The translations under genes were made by a program, and so were the position numbers. From Intrasporangium_A sp039812505 (GTDB lineage Bacteria > Actinomycetota > Actinomycetes > Actinomycetales > Dermatophilaceae): 16,804 bases of DNA. Each line of letters begins with the position of its first letter. The stretch's first letter is position 1. Below are positions 1 to 6,972 of this stretch, piece by piece. Under the pieces are notes generated by a model, which was given only the letters and a program-made list of their open reading frames with translations, had not been told where the DNA came from and ran no database searches. The stretch is taken from assembly GCF_039812505.1 (NCBI RefSeq), contig NZ_JBDIAQ010000073.1, positions 1 to 16,804 on the forward strand, in the 5' to 3' direction.

Positions 1-2
1 TC

Positions 3-1544
3 GGCGCCGGGGCCGCCGGGTGTGTCGTGGCCGAGCGGCTGTCCCGGGACCGGGGCTCGGCCGTCGTCCTCGTCGAGGCCGGCCGGTCGGTGCGGCACCC
101 GCTCGTGCGCGTCCCCAAGGGGTTCGTCCTGGCCATGCAGCGCTCCGGCTGGACGTACCGGTACCCGGCACGGACGGCGGACGGCGGGCGCGAGACCTGG
201 GTGCGCGGCCGGGCGCTGGGCGGGTCGACCGTGGTGAACGGGATGATGTACCTGCGCGGGGAGCCCACCGGTCAGGACGAGATCGCGGCGCGCGGGCTCG
301 ACGGGTGGGACGCGACCGCCATGACGGCCGCGTACGACGCCCTGGAGCGCCCGGTCTCGGCCGGGCGCGACGATCCGGGGCTCCTCGACGTCACGGTCCC
401 CAGGTGGGCACAGGTCGGCGACGAGGTGCTCGAGGCGGTGGTTGCGTCGGCCGAGACGCTCGGCCTCCCGTTCGTCCCCGACCTGAACGCGGGCGCCGGC
501 CCGCGGCTCGGGGTCACCCCGAGCACCATCGCCGGCGGCCGGCGGGTCAGCGCGGCCACCGCCTTCCTCGCGCCGGCGCGGGGGCGGCCGAACCTGACCG
601 TACTGCCCGGCACACGCGCCGGCCGGATCATGCTGGCCGGCGGACGCGCCGTCGGCGCGGTGGTCCGCCGGGGCGGTGCCACCCGGGAGGTCCGGGCACG
701 CCGCGAGACCATCGTGTGCGCCGGCACCGTCGAGTCGCCGGTGCTGCTCGAACGGTCCGGGATCGGCCGGCCCGAGGTGCTGGCCCGGATCGGCGTCCCG
801 GTCCAGGTGGCGAGCCCGCGGGTCGGCGAGGGCGTGGTCGAGCAGCGGGCCGTGACGCTCAAGGCCCGGCTGTCCCGCCCGGTCGGCCTCGGGTCCCGGC
901 TGGGCACCCCGGTCGGGCGGGCCCGGGCGGCGGGGCGCTACCTGGCCACCGGGCGGGGACCGCTGGCGGTCGGGGCGTACGAGCTGGCCGGGCTCGTGGA
1001 CACCCGCGGCGACGGGCGGCCCGACGCCCAGGTGCTGGTCACCTCGCTGGCGACCGACGAGACCGGTCTGGCGGTCTCGCGCGACCCGGGGCTGATGGTG
1101 GTCGGCTACGCGCTGCGCCCGACCACCGTGGGGTCGGTCCACGCCGGCGGGGCGGACCCGGACGACCTGCCGGTGATCGCGGCGAGGTTCCTGCAGACGG
1201 AGGCGGACCGCGCTGCGGCCGAGCGGATCCTGCGCTGGGAGCAGCGGCTGCTCGCGGTGGCGCCGGTCGCCGGCCTGGTCGCCGAGGTCACGGCGCCCTG
1301 GCCCGGGGTCGATGCGGTCAGCTACGCGGCGCTGACCGGATCGGGCATCTACCACGCGGTCGGCTCGTGCGCGATGGGACCGGACGAGTCGGACGTGCTG
1401 GACTGCCGGCTGCGCGTGCGTGGGATCGACGGACTGCGGGTGGCCGACGCCTCGGTATTCCCGAGCCACCCGTCGGGCGGGATGGCCGCGCCGAGCATGG
1501 CGGCCGGGTGGCGGGCCGCGGACCTCGTCGAGGAGGAGCGGTGA
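3..1544 (+). CDS. mftG: MftG, mycofactocin-system GMC oxidoreductase (5' end cut by window)
   Basis: FAD-dependent GMC-family oxidoreductase. MftG proteins are known to reoxidise reduced mycofactocin (mycofactocinol) and pass electrons towards respiration. The reading frame is open to the left edge and starts in the FAD-binding Rossmann motif: the first codons give GAGAAGCVVAERLS. The real start therefore lies upstream, and the internal GTG at 27 is not the start. Other GMC marks are GGSTVVNGMMYLRG (about 222-263), YHAVGSCAMG (1350-1379) with the likely catalytic His at 1353-1355, and the C-terminal FPSHPSGGMAAPSM block. The 513 residues visible nearly complete the usual length, so only a short N-terminal piece is missing. 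The stop overlaps the mftF start as GTGA, which indicates translational coupling. It could be another GMC enzyme, but the C-terminal block and the neighbouring mftF make MftG very likely. Confidence 0.92.
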   Translation, partial: GAGAAGCVVAERLSRDRGSAVVLVEAGRSVRHPLVRVPKGFVLAMQRSGWTYRYPARTADGGRETWVRGRALGGSTVVNGMMYLRGEPTGQDEIAARGLDGWDATAMTAAYDALERPVSAGRDDPGLLDVTVPRWAQVGDEVLEAVVASAETLGLPFVPDLNAGAGPRLGVTPSTIAGGRRVSAATAFLAPARGRPNLTVLPGTRAGRIMLAGGRAVGAVVRRGGATREVRARRETIVCAGTVESPVLLERSGIGRPEVLARIGVPVQVASPRVGEGVVEQRAVTLKARLSRPVGLGSRLGTPVGRARAAGRYLATGRGPLAVGAYELAGLVDTRGDGRPDAQVLVTSLATDETGLAVSRDPGLMVVGYALRPTTVGSVHAGGADPDDLPVIAARFLQTEADRAAAERILRWEQRLLAVAPVAGLVAEVTAPWPGVDAVSYAALTGSGIYHAVGSCAMGPDESDVLDCRLRVRGIDGLRVADASVFPSHPSGGMAAPSMAAGWRAADLVEEER

Positions 1545-3013
1545 GCGCCCCGGTGGGCCGGCCGCCGCCGGGTGGCGCGACCTCCGGCCTGCCGGCGGGG
1601 ACACGGGTCGTCTGGGACCGCCACGCCCGGCTGGGCCGGGACGGCTCCTTCGTCACCGGCGGGGCGCCGTGGGGACTGGCCCGGCTGGCCCCGCCGGCCC
1701 GTGGGTTCGCCCGGCGGCTCGGCGCCGCAGGGGACGTGGGCGTCATCCCCGCGGATGCCGTCGAGCTGGGCACCGCCGACCGCCTGGTCGCGCGCGGACT
1801 GGCCCATCCGCGGCCCGCGGCCCGCCCGGCCGGCGACGTCGTCGTGGTCGTGCCGGCATACGGCCGCCCGGGCTCGCTCGAGGCGTGCCTGGCCTCGCTG
1901 ACGGGCCTCGACGTGGTCGTCGTCGACGACGCCTCCCCGGACGCGGCGACCGTGGCGCGGGTGGCACGGGCCCACGGCGCCCGGCTGGAGCGGCACGCCG
2001 CGAACCGCGGCCCGGCGGCAGCGCGCAACACCGGGCTGGCGGTCACGGACACCCGGCTCGTGGCCTTCGTCGACTCCGACTGTCGGGCCGAGCCGGGGTG
2101 GCTGGACCGGGTCGTCGGGCACTTCGACGATCCCCGGGTCGCGGCCGTGGCTCCCCGGGTGCGGCCGGTGGCGACGAACGGCTCGGCCCTGGCGCGCTTC
2201 GAGCAGGCCCGGTCGGCCCTCGACATGGGCGACGAGCCCCAGCTGGTCCGGCCCGGGGCCCGGCTCGGGTTCGTGCCGTCGGCCGCGCTGGTGGTTTGCC
2301 GAGCAGCCTTGGCGGGCGGGGGTTTCGACCCGTCGATGCGCGTCGGCGAGGACGTCGACCTGGTCTGGCGGCTGGTCGAGGCCGGCTGGCACGTCCGCTA
2401 CGAGCCGACGGTGTCCGTGTGGCACGAGACCCGGACGCGGCCCCGGGACTGGCTGGCCACCCGGTTCGCCTACGGCACCTCGGCCGCCGCGCTCGACCGG
2501 CGCCACCCCGGGCGGCTGGCCCCCGCGCGCCCGTCGGCGTGGAACCTCGCCGCCCTGGCCTGCCTGGTCGCCGGGCACCCGGTGGCGGGGCTGCTGGTCA
2601 TGGCCGCCGCCGCGGGCGCGCTGGCGCGGCAGCTGCGCACGGCAGGTGTGCGGTCGTGGGTCGCGCCGGTGCTCGTCGGCAAGGGTGTGGTCGCCGACGC
2701 CGTGGCGGTCGGGCATGCCCTGCGCCGCGAGTGGTGGCCCCTCGGCGCGCTGACCCTGGCGACCGCACCGTGGTCGCGCGCCGCCCGGGTGGGCGCGGTG
2801 GCGATGCTCGCGCCGATCGGGTTGGAGCTCGTGCGCGGCCGCCCCCGGGTCAGCGCGCCCCTGTATGCCGCCCAGCGGCTGGTCGCGGACGCGGCATACG
2901 GCACCGGGGTGATCGCGAGCGCGATCCGGGGCAGGCGCTTCGGCGCGCTGCTGCCGCGGGTGCGGCTGCCCTTCGTCGCGGTGCGGCTGGGGCGACCTGG
3001 CCGGCAACCCTGA
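1541..3013 (+). CDS. mftF: MftF, mycofactocin glycosyltransferase
   Basis: Family 2 glycosyltransferase of 490 aa. MftF is known to add a chain of beta-1,4-linked glucose units to (pre)mycofactocin. The GTG start at 1541 overlaps the mftG stop by 4 nt and follows a strong ribosome site, AGGAGGAG (1531-1538). An N-terminal MftF-specific region (about 1-98) is followed by the GT2 fold: VVVVPAYGRP (101-110), VVVDDASPD (about 126-134), the DxD-type metal/nucleotide-sugar motif DSD (178-180), GEDVDLVWRL (269-278, the GT2 ED motif), and WHE (294-296). Hydrophobic stretches at about 335-365 and 400-430 suggest membrane attachment through the C-terminal part, as in other MftF proteins. A longer reading frame in the same phase runs back through mftG but is only a by-product of high GC. 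mftF ends the leftward block; about 260 non-coding bases separate it from mftA. Confidence 0.93.
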   Translation: MSAPVGRPPPGGATSGLPAGTRVVWDRHARLGRDGSFVTGGAPWGLARLAPPARGFARRLGAAGDVGVIPADAVELGTADRLVARGLAHPRPAARPAGDVVVVVPAYGRPGSLEACLASLTGLDVVVVDDASPDAATVARVARAHGARLERHAANRGPAAARNTGLAVTDTRLVAFVDSDCRAEPGWLDRVVGHFDDPRVAAVAPRVRPVATNGSALARFEQARSALDMGDEPQLVRPGARLGFVPSAALVVCRAALAGGGFDPSMRVGEDVDLVWRLVEAGWHVRYEPTVSVWHETRTRPRDWLATRFAYGTSAAALDRRHPGRLAPARPSAWNLAALACLVAGHPVAGLLVMAAAAGALARQLRTAGVRSWVAPVLVGKGVVADAVAVGHALRREWWPLGALTLATAPWSRAARVGAVAMLAPIGLELVRGRPRVSAPLYAAQRLVADAAYGTGVIASAIRGRRFGALLPRVRLPFVAVRLGRPGRQP

Positions 3014-3025
3014 ACCCCGGCCCCT

Positions 3026-3115
3026 GGCCACGGCAACCCACACCGAAAGCAGCTCTCGTGGCCCAGGAGGCCCCCGCGCCACGACAACCACACCGAAAGC
3101 AGCTCTCGTGGCCCA
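3026..3115. repeat. Two direct copies of a 28-bp sequence with dyad symmetry
   Basis: An identical 28-bp sequence occurs at 3038-3065 and 3088-3115, exactly 50 bp apart. Looser identity extends leftwards (CCACGGCAACCC versus CCACGACAACC). Each copy is bounded by an inverted repeat: GGCCACG (3026-3032) with CGTGGCC (3057-3063) for the first, and GCCACG (3078-3083) with CGTGGC (3107-3112) for the second. The core CGAAAGC-A-GCTCTCG is itself a near-palindrome with one mismatch. The position, just after mftF and 160-250 bp before mftA, fits a paired operator, a pair of hairpins ending mftF transcription, or a dispersed intergenic repeat. The sequence alone does not decide between these. Confidence 0.8.
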
Positions 3116-3272
3116 ACCCACGTGGCGGGGAGCTTCCGGTCGGACGACCGCTCGAGACCTGCCCACGCGCCGGCGCGACCCCTACCGACGGCGGGGCGCG
3201 CCATCTATCCTCGGGGTAGCGGCGACCCCGACCGCGGTCGCCCACGCGGATACTCGACGGGGAGAACGCATC
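3116..3272 (+). promoter_or_regulatory. mftA leader: probable promoter region and small palindromes
   Basis: Non-coding stretch before mftA. It contains the 8-bp palindrome CCACGTGG (3118-3125) and the dyad CGGTCG-GA-CGACCG (3137-3150), either of which could be a regulator site. TATCCT (3206-3211) is a possible -10 element, but no convincing -35 is visible, so promoter placement is tentative. GGGGAG (3259-3264), 8 nt before the GTG at 3273, is the ribosome binding site that fixes the mftA start. In mycobacteria the TetR-type MftR acts in front of mftA; no mftR gene adjoins mftA here. Confidence 0.45.
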
Positions 3273-3440
3273 GTGACGATCAGCGCGACGACCATCACCA
3301 CGCTCGCAGGGAAGCCCGAGGAGCTCCTCACCGGCGATCACACCGGCTCGACGGACGCCCGGCCACGCCAGGACGAGGCCGTCGTGATCGACGACCTCGT
3401 CGAGGACGTCTCCATCGACGGCATGTGCGGGGTCTACTGA
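3273..3440 (+). CDS. mftA: MftA, mycofactocin precursor peptide
   Basis: Ribosomal precursor of mycofactocin, 55 aa. It ends in VEDVSIDGMCGVY, the diagnostic MftA C-terminus; in known systems the final Val-Tyr pair is decarboxylated and cross-linked by MftC to form the cofactor core. The GTG start at 3273 is chosen for the GGGGAG ribosome site 8 nt upstream. A longer frame back to the ATG at 3108 would run through the direct repeat and has no such site. A later GTG (3384) would give only 18 residues. The leader is about twice the length of the short mycobacterial peptides, with a Thr/Ser-rich start and an acidic stretch (IDDLVEDV) that probably contains the MftB recognition sequence. mftB starts 5 nt after the stop. 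Confidence 0.95.
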   Translation: MTISATTITTLAGKPEELLTGDHTGSTDARPRQDEAVVIDDLVEDVSIDGMCGVY

Positions 3441-3445
3441 GCATC

Positions 3446-3742
3446 GTGACGGCCACGGACCCGGTCACGGCCTTCGACGCCGACGCGGCCTGGCGGGTCC
3501 ACCCCCGGGTCGCGGTACGACCCGAGCCGTTCGGGGCGCTGCTGTACCACTTCGACACCCGGCGGCTCACCTTCCTCAAGGACCCGCGCCTGCTGACCGT
3601 GGTCCGCGCGCTGGACGGTGCCGGCGACGCGCGTGGGGCCTGCGCGGCGGCCGGGATCGCCGCACCCGAGCAGCCCCGCTACCTCGCCGCGCTCGCCCGT
3701 CTCGCCGAGGCCGCGATGATCGTCCCGGGGCGGACGCCATGA
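3446..3742 (+). CDS. mftB: MftB, peptide chaperone (RiPP recognition element)
   Basis: Small protein of 98 aa. MftB folds like PqqD and binds the MftA leader, presenting the peptide to MftC. Family features seen: WRVHPRVAVRPEPFGALLYH followed by FDTRRLTFLK at about residues 15-45, and a C-terminal helical part with RYLAALARLAEAAMIVP. The GTG at 3446 lies 5 nt after the mftA stop and gives the usual family length. The longer frame upstream merely overlaps mftA. The stop overlaps the mftC start as ATGA, so MftB and MftC are probably translationally coupled, which suits two proteins that act as a pair. Confidence 0.93.
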   Translation: MTATDPVTAFDADAAWRVHPRVAVRPEPFGALLYHFDTRRLTFLKDPRLLTVVRALDGAGDARGACAAAGIAAPEQPRYLAALARLAEAAMIVPGRTP

Positions 3743-4953
3743 CCACCGCATCCGCCCCACGCCTCGTCGACGTCTTCGAGCGCGGGCTCGACGCCCCGAT
3801 CTGCCTGACCTGGGAGCTGACCTACGCCTGCAACCTGTCCTGCGTGCACTGCCTGTCCAGCTCGGGGCGGCGCAACCCACGGGAGCTGACCACCCGGCAG
3901 TGCCGCGCCGTCATCGACGAGCTGGCCCGCATGCAGGTCTTCTACGTCAACATCGGCGGCGGGGAGCCGACGGTCCGCCCGGACTTCTGGGAGCTGGTCG
4001 ACCACGCGACCGCGAGCCGGGTGGGGGTGAAGTTCTCCACCAACGGCGTGCGGATCACCCCGGCTGCCGCCCGGCGGCTCGCCGCCAGCGACTACGTCGA
4101 CGTGCAGGTCTCCCTAGACGGCGCGACCGCCGCCGTCAACGACGCCGTCCGCGGCGCGGGGTCCTTCGAGCTGGCCACCCGCGCCATGCAGAACCTGCGC
4201 ACCGCCGGGTTCGAGAACTTCAAGATCTCGGTGGTCATGACCCGGCACAACATCCCGCAGCTCGACGCCTTCGCCGCGCTCGCCGATCGCTACCACGCCC
4301 AGCTCCGGCTGACCCGGTTGCGACCCGCCGGCCGGGGCGCAGCCGTCTGGCACGAGCTGCGCCCCCTGCCCGGCCAGCAGCGCGACCTGTACGACTGGCT
4401 GGTGCGCCACGGCGAGAAGGTGCTGACCGGGGACTCCTTCTTCCACCTCGCCGCCTACGGCGAGCCGCTGCCCGGCCTGGGGCTCTGCGGGGCCGGCCGG
4501 GTGGTCTGCCTGATCGACCCCGTCGGGGACGTCTACGCGTGCCCGTTCGCGATCCACGACAGCTTCCGTGCCGGCAACGTGCTGACCGACGGCGGCTTCG
4601 GGACGCTGTGGCGCACCTCGGAGCTCTTCTCGAGCCTGCGCGTGCCACAGACCGGCGGGGCCTGCTCCTCCTGCCCGCACCACGACACGTGCCGCGGGGG
4701 CTGCATGGCCGCGAAGTTCTTCACCGGGCTGCCGCTCGACGGGCCCGACCCGGAGTGCGTGCGCGGCCTCGGCGAGGCCGGGCTGCGCGAGAGCGACCCG
4801 CGACCCGTCCCGAGCCAGGACCACAGCCACCGGACCGCGCCGCCGCGCCCGCGGCCGGTCCCGGTGCGCATCCTGTCCGGACCACCGACCACGCCGGTCA
4901 GCGCGTGCCAGCAGCACCCGCTGGCCGGCTTCGACCCGGGTCGCACCCCGTGA
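3739..4953 (+). CDS. mftC: MftC, mycofactocin radical SAM maturase
   Basis: Radical SAM/SPASM enzyme of 404 aa. Known MftC proteins act on the C-terminal Val-Tyr of MftA bound to MftB: first oxidative decarboxylation of Tyr, then a C-C bond to Val. The S-adenosylmethionine cluster motif CNLSCVHC is at residues 31-38 (Cys31, 35, 38). IGGGEPTVRPDFWELV is the following GGE-type motif. The SPASM part carries auxiliary-cluster cysteines in LGLCGAGRVVC, YACPF, GACSSCPHHDTCRGGC and PEC (about 248-340). After Cys340 comes a 64-residue Pro/Arg-rich tail ending in PLAGFDPGRTP. The ATG is set by the 4-nt overlap with mftB. A strong hairpin follows 8 nt after the stop. Confidence 0.96.
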   Translation: MTTASAPRLVDVFERGLDAPICLTWELTYACNLSCVHCLSSSGRRNPRELTTRQCRAVIDELARMQVFYVNIGGGEPTVRPDFWELVDHATASRVGVKFSTNGVRITPAAARRLAASDYVDVQVSLDGATAAVNDAVRGAGSFELATRAMQNLRTAGFENFKISVVMTRHNIPQLDAFAALADRYHAQLRLTRLRPAGRGAAVWHELRPLPGQQRDLYDWLVRHGEKVLTGDSFFHLAAYGEPLPGLGLCGAGRVVCLIDPVGDVYACPFAIHDSFRAGNVLTDGGFGTLWRTSELFSSLRVPQTGGACSSCPHHDTCRGGCMAAKFFTGLPLDGPDPECVRGLGEAGLRESDPRPVPSQDHSHRTAPPRPRPVPVRILSGPPTTPVSACQQHPLAGFDPGRTP

Positions 4954-4961
4954 CCGGGTGA

Positions 4962-4982
4962 CCCGCGCCGGCCCGGCGCGGG
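4962..4982. terminator. Strong GC hairpin between mftC and the first SDR gene
   Basis: Perfect 9-bp stem, CCCGCGCCG (4962-4970) and CGGCGCGGG (4974-4982), with a 3-nt loop. It begins 8 nt after the mftC stop and ends just before the GAAGGAGAG ribosome site of the next gene. There is no T-run, so it may be an inefficient terminator, a processing site or an RNA 3'-end stabiliser that sets mftABC expression apart from the downstream dehydrogenase genes. The structure is seen directly; its role is inferred. Confidence 0.6.
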
Positions 4983-5000
4983 CAGACGAAGGAGAGACAA

Positions 5001-5837
5001 ATGGCAGGACGAGTCGCCGGCAAGGTCGCATTCATCTCCGGCGCCGCGCGGGGCCAGGGTCGCAGCCACGCGGTGCGGCTGGCCGAGGAGGGCGCCGACA
5101 TCATCGCCTTCGACATCTGCGGTGACGTGGAGACCAGCCCCTTGCCCGGACCCACCGAGGAGGACCTGGCCGAGACGGTGCGCGCCGTCGAGGCCCTGGA
5201 CCGCCGGATCATCGCCCGGCGCGCCGACGTGCGTGACTTCGCGGCCGTCAAGGCCCTGGCCGACGAGGGCTTCGCCGAGCTCGGCCGGATCGACATCGTC
5301 GCCGCCAACGCCGGCATCAGCGGTGAGCTGAACCCGGCCGACGTGATGTCCGAGGCCGGCTGGCGGACGATGATCGACACGAACCTGACCGGCGTGTGGC
5401 ACACCGCGAAGGCGGCGATCCCGCACATCAGGGCCGGGGGGCGCGGCGGGTCGATCGTCCTGACCAGCTCGGTCGCCGGGCTGAAGGCCTTCGGCAACAT
5501 CGCCCACTACGTCAGCGCCAAGCACGGCGTGGTGGGCCTGATGCGGGCACTCGCCATGGAGCTGGCCCCGGACATGATCCGGGTCAACTCCATCCACCCG
5601 ACCCAGGTCGACACCCCGATGGTCATGAACGAGGTGATCTTCAAGCTCTTCGTGCCGCAGGTCGAGCACCCCACCGTCGAGGACTTCGCCCCCGTCTCGC
5701 AGGCGATGAACGCGCTGCCCGTCCCGTGGGTCGAGGCGGTCGACATCTCGAACGCGCTGCTCTTCCTGGCCTCCGACGAGGCCCGGTACATCACCGGGGT
5801 CACCCTGCCGGTCGACGCCGGCGCCCTGCTGAAGTAG
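5001..5837 (+). CDS. Mycofactocin-coupled SDR-family oxidoreductase (first copy)
   Basis: Short-chain dehydrogenase of 278 aa in the mycofactocin-coupled group (carveol-dehydrogenase-like). These proteins keep NAD(H) bound and need mycofactocin as external electron acceptor. Visible: glycine-rich nucleotide motif SGAARGQGR (13-21), AANAG (101-105), active-site Asn in DTNLTG (126-131), and the Ser157, Tyr170, Lys174 triad (Y-x3-K in HYVSAKHG). The insertion after the second beta strand (about 40-55) is longer than in plain SDRs, as usual for this group. The C-terminus ends in TGVTLPVDAGALLK. AAGGAGAG lies just before the ATG at 5001. The MoxR-type gene follows after 13 nt, and a paralogue lies at 9197-10006. 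The substrate, probably an alcohol, cannot be read from the sequence. Confidence 0.9.
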   Translation: MAGRVAGKVAFISGAARGQGRSHAVRLAEEGADIIAFDICGDVETSPLPGPTEEDLAETVRAVEALDRRIIARRADVRDFAAVKALADEGFAELGRIDIVAANAGISGELNPADVMSEAGWRTMIDTNLTGVWHTAKAAIPHIRAGGRGGSIVLTSSVAGLKAFGNIAHYVSAKHGVVGLMRALAMELAPDMIRVNSIHPTQVDTPMVMNEVIFKLFVPQVEHPTVEDFAPVSQAMNALPVPWVEAVDISNALLFLASDEARYITGVTLPVDAGALLK

Positions 5838-5850
5838 CAGTCGCGACGCG

Positions 5851-6864
5851 ATGGCCACGGCAGCACCGAGCGGCGGCGACATCCGGGCGGATGCCGCCGT
5901 CCACCTGAGGGGCCGGGTGCGGGAGATCGCCCGCACCCGGGCCCGCGTGGCGCGACGGGTCGTGGGACGGGAGCACGAGCTCGACCTGATCCTGGCCGCC
6001 GTGGCCGCCGGGCGCGACCTGCTCCTCGAGGGTCCGCCGGGCGCCTCGAAGTCGACGCTGCTGCGCGCCATCGCGGCCGAGTGGGGCATCCCGGTGCTGT
6101 TCGTGGAAGGCAACGTCGACCTGACCCCCGCCAAGCTGATCGGCCACCACGACCCGGCGCGGGTGCTGCAGGAGGGCTACCGCGTCGACAACTTCGTGGA
6201 CGGGCCGCTCGTGAAGGCCATGCGCCTGGGCGGGTTCCTGTACATCGAGGAGTTCAACCGCGCCCCGGACGACACCCGCAACGCGCTGCTGACCGCGATG
6301 GCCGAGCGGGAGATCGAGATCCCGCGGGTCGGCCACCTGTCGGCCGCGTCCACCTTCCGGGTCGTCGCCACGATGAACCCGCACGACAACGTCGGCACCA
6401 CGCGCCTGTCCAGCTCGGTCACCGACCGGTTCAACCGGGTCGCCGTGACCTACCAGGACGCGGCCGACGAGCTGCGCATCGTCGCGCTCCGCGCGCCGCT
6501 CGCCGACGGTGACCTGCCCGCCGAGCTGGCCCGCGCCCTGCGTGCCGACGCCGTGGACCTCACCCGCGCCACCCGGGCACACCCGGACGTACGGCAGGGC
6601 AGCAGCGTCCGCGGGGCGATCGACCTGACCCTGGTCGGGGCGAACCTGATGGCCATGCGGGGGGTGTCCGAGGCCGGCGGGGCCCGCCTGGACCACGACC
6701 CGGCCCGACAGTCGTATGCCGCCACCGTCCTGGACGCGATGACCGTGGCCCTCTCCGGACGCATCCACCTTGACGAAGCGGTCCAGACCACCCCGGAGGC
6801 GGTGCTGCGAGAGATCTGGGAGGACCACTTCCTGCTCAACCCCGCGGCAGCGAAGCCGGGATGA
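5851..6864 (+). CDS. MoxR-type AAA+ ATPase
   Basis: AAA+ ATPase of 337 aa, resembling MoxR, NorQ, CbbQ and GvpN, which work with VWA proteins to activate or mature enzymes. Walker A is GPPGASKST (61-69). Walker B is FLYIEEFNR (129-137), with Glu where most relatives have Asp (DE becomes EE). A sensor-1 block follows in VVATMNPHDN, then SSSVTDRFNRV and a C-terminal helical lid with RQGSSVRGAIDLT. Only 13 nt separate it from the SDR gene, and no clear ribosome site precedes the ATG, so translation may be coupled. Its stop, TGA at 6862-6864, lies in the same frame as the VWA gene that follows. The second module in this window has both parts in one protein. From memory, such pairs carry family names MadB (ATPase) and MadC (VWA) in public collections; this is not verified here. 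Confidence 0.88.
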   Translation: MATAAPSGGDIRADAAVHLRGRVREIARTRARVARRVVGREHELDLILAAVAAGRDLLLEGPPGASKSTLLRAIAAEWGIPVLFVEGNVDLTPAKLIGHHDPARVLQEGYRVDNFVDGPLVKAMRLGGFLYIEEFNRAPDDTRNALLTAMAEREIEIPRVGHLSAASTFRVVATMNPHDNVGTTRLSSSVTDRFNRVAVTYQDAADELRIVALRAPLADGDLPAELARALRADAVDLTRATRAHPDVRQGSSVRGAIDLTLVGANLMAMRGVSEAGGARLDHDPARQSYAATVLDAMTVALSGRIHLDEAVQTTPEAVLREIWEDHFLLNPAAAKPG

Positions 6865-6972
6865 AGAGCAGTCCCGGGCAGCTCGCCCCTCCAGCGCCCG
6901 CCCCGGCCGGCGGAGGATGCCCCGCCGCGACGCCGCCCCAAGCGGCTGGACGCCCCCGCCACCCTGTTCGCG

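Noticed and set aside
20..1540. Upstream extension of the mftF reading frame, giving a protein near 1000 aa
   Set aside because: The extension overlaps all of mftG in another frame and reads as an Arg/Gly/Pro-rich shadow. GTG at 1541 has a strong ribosome site and gives normal MftF length.
3108..3272. ATG start at 3108 for a 110-aa MftA
   Set aside because: The extension runs through the direct repeat and leader palindromes, lacks a ribosome site, and is Arg/Pro-rich.
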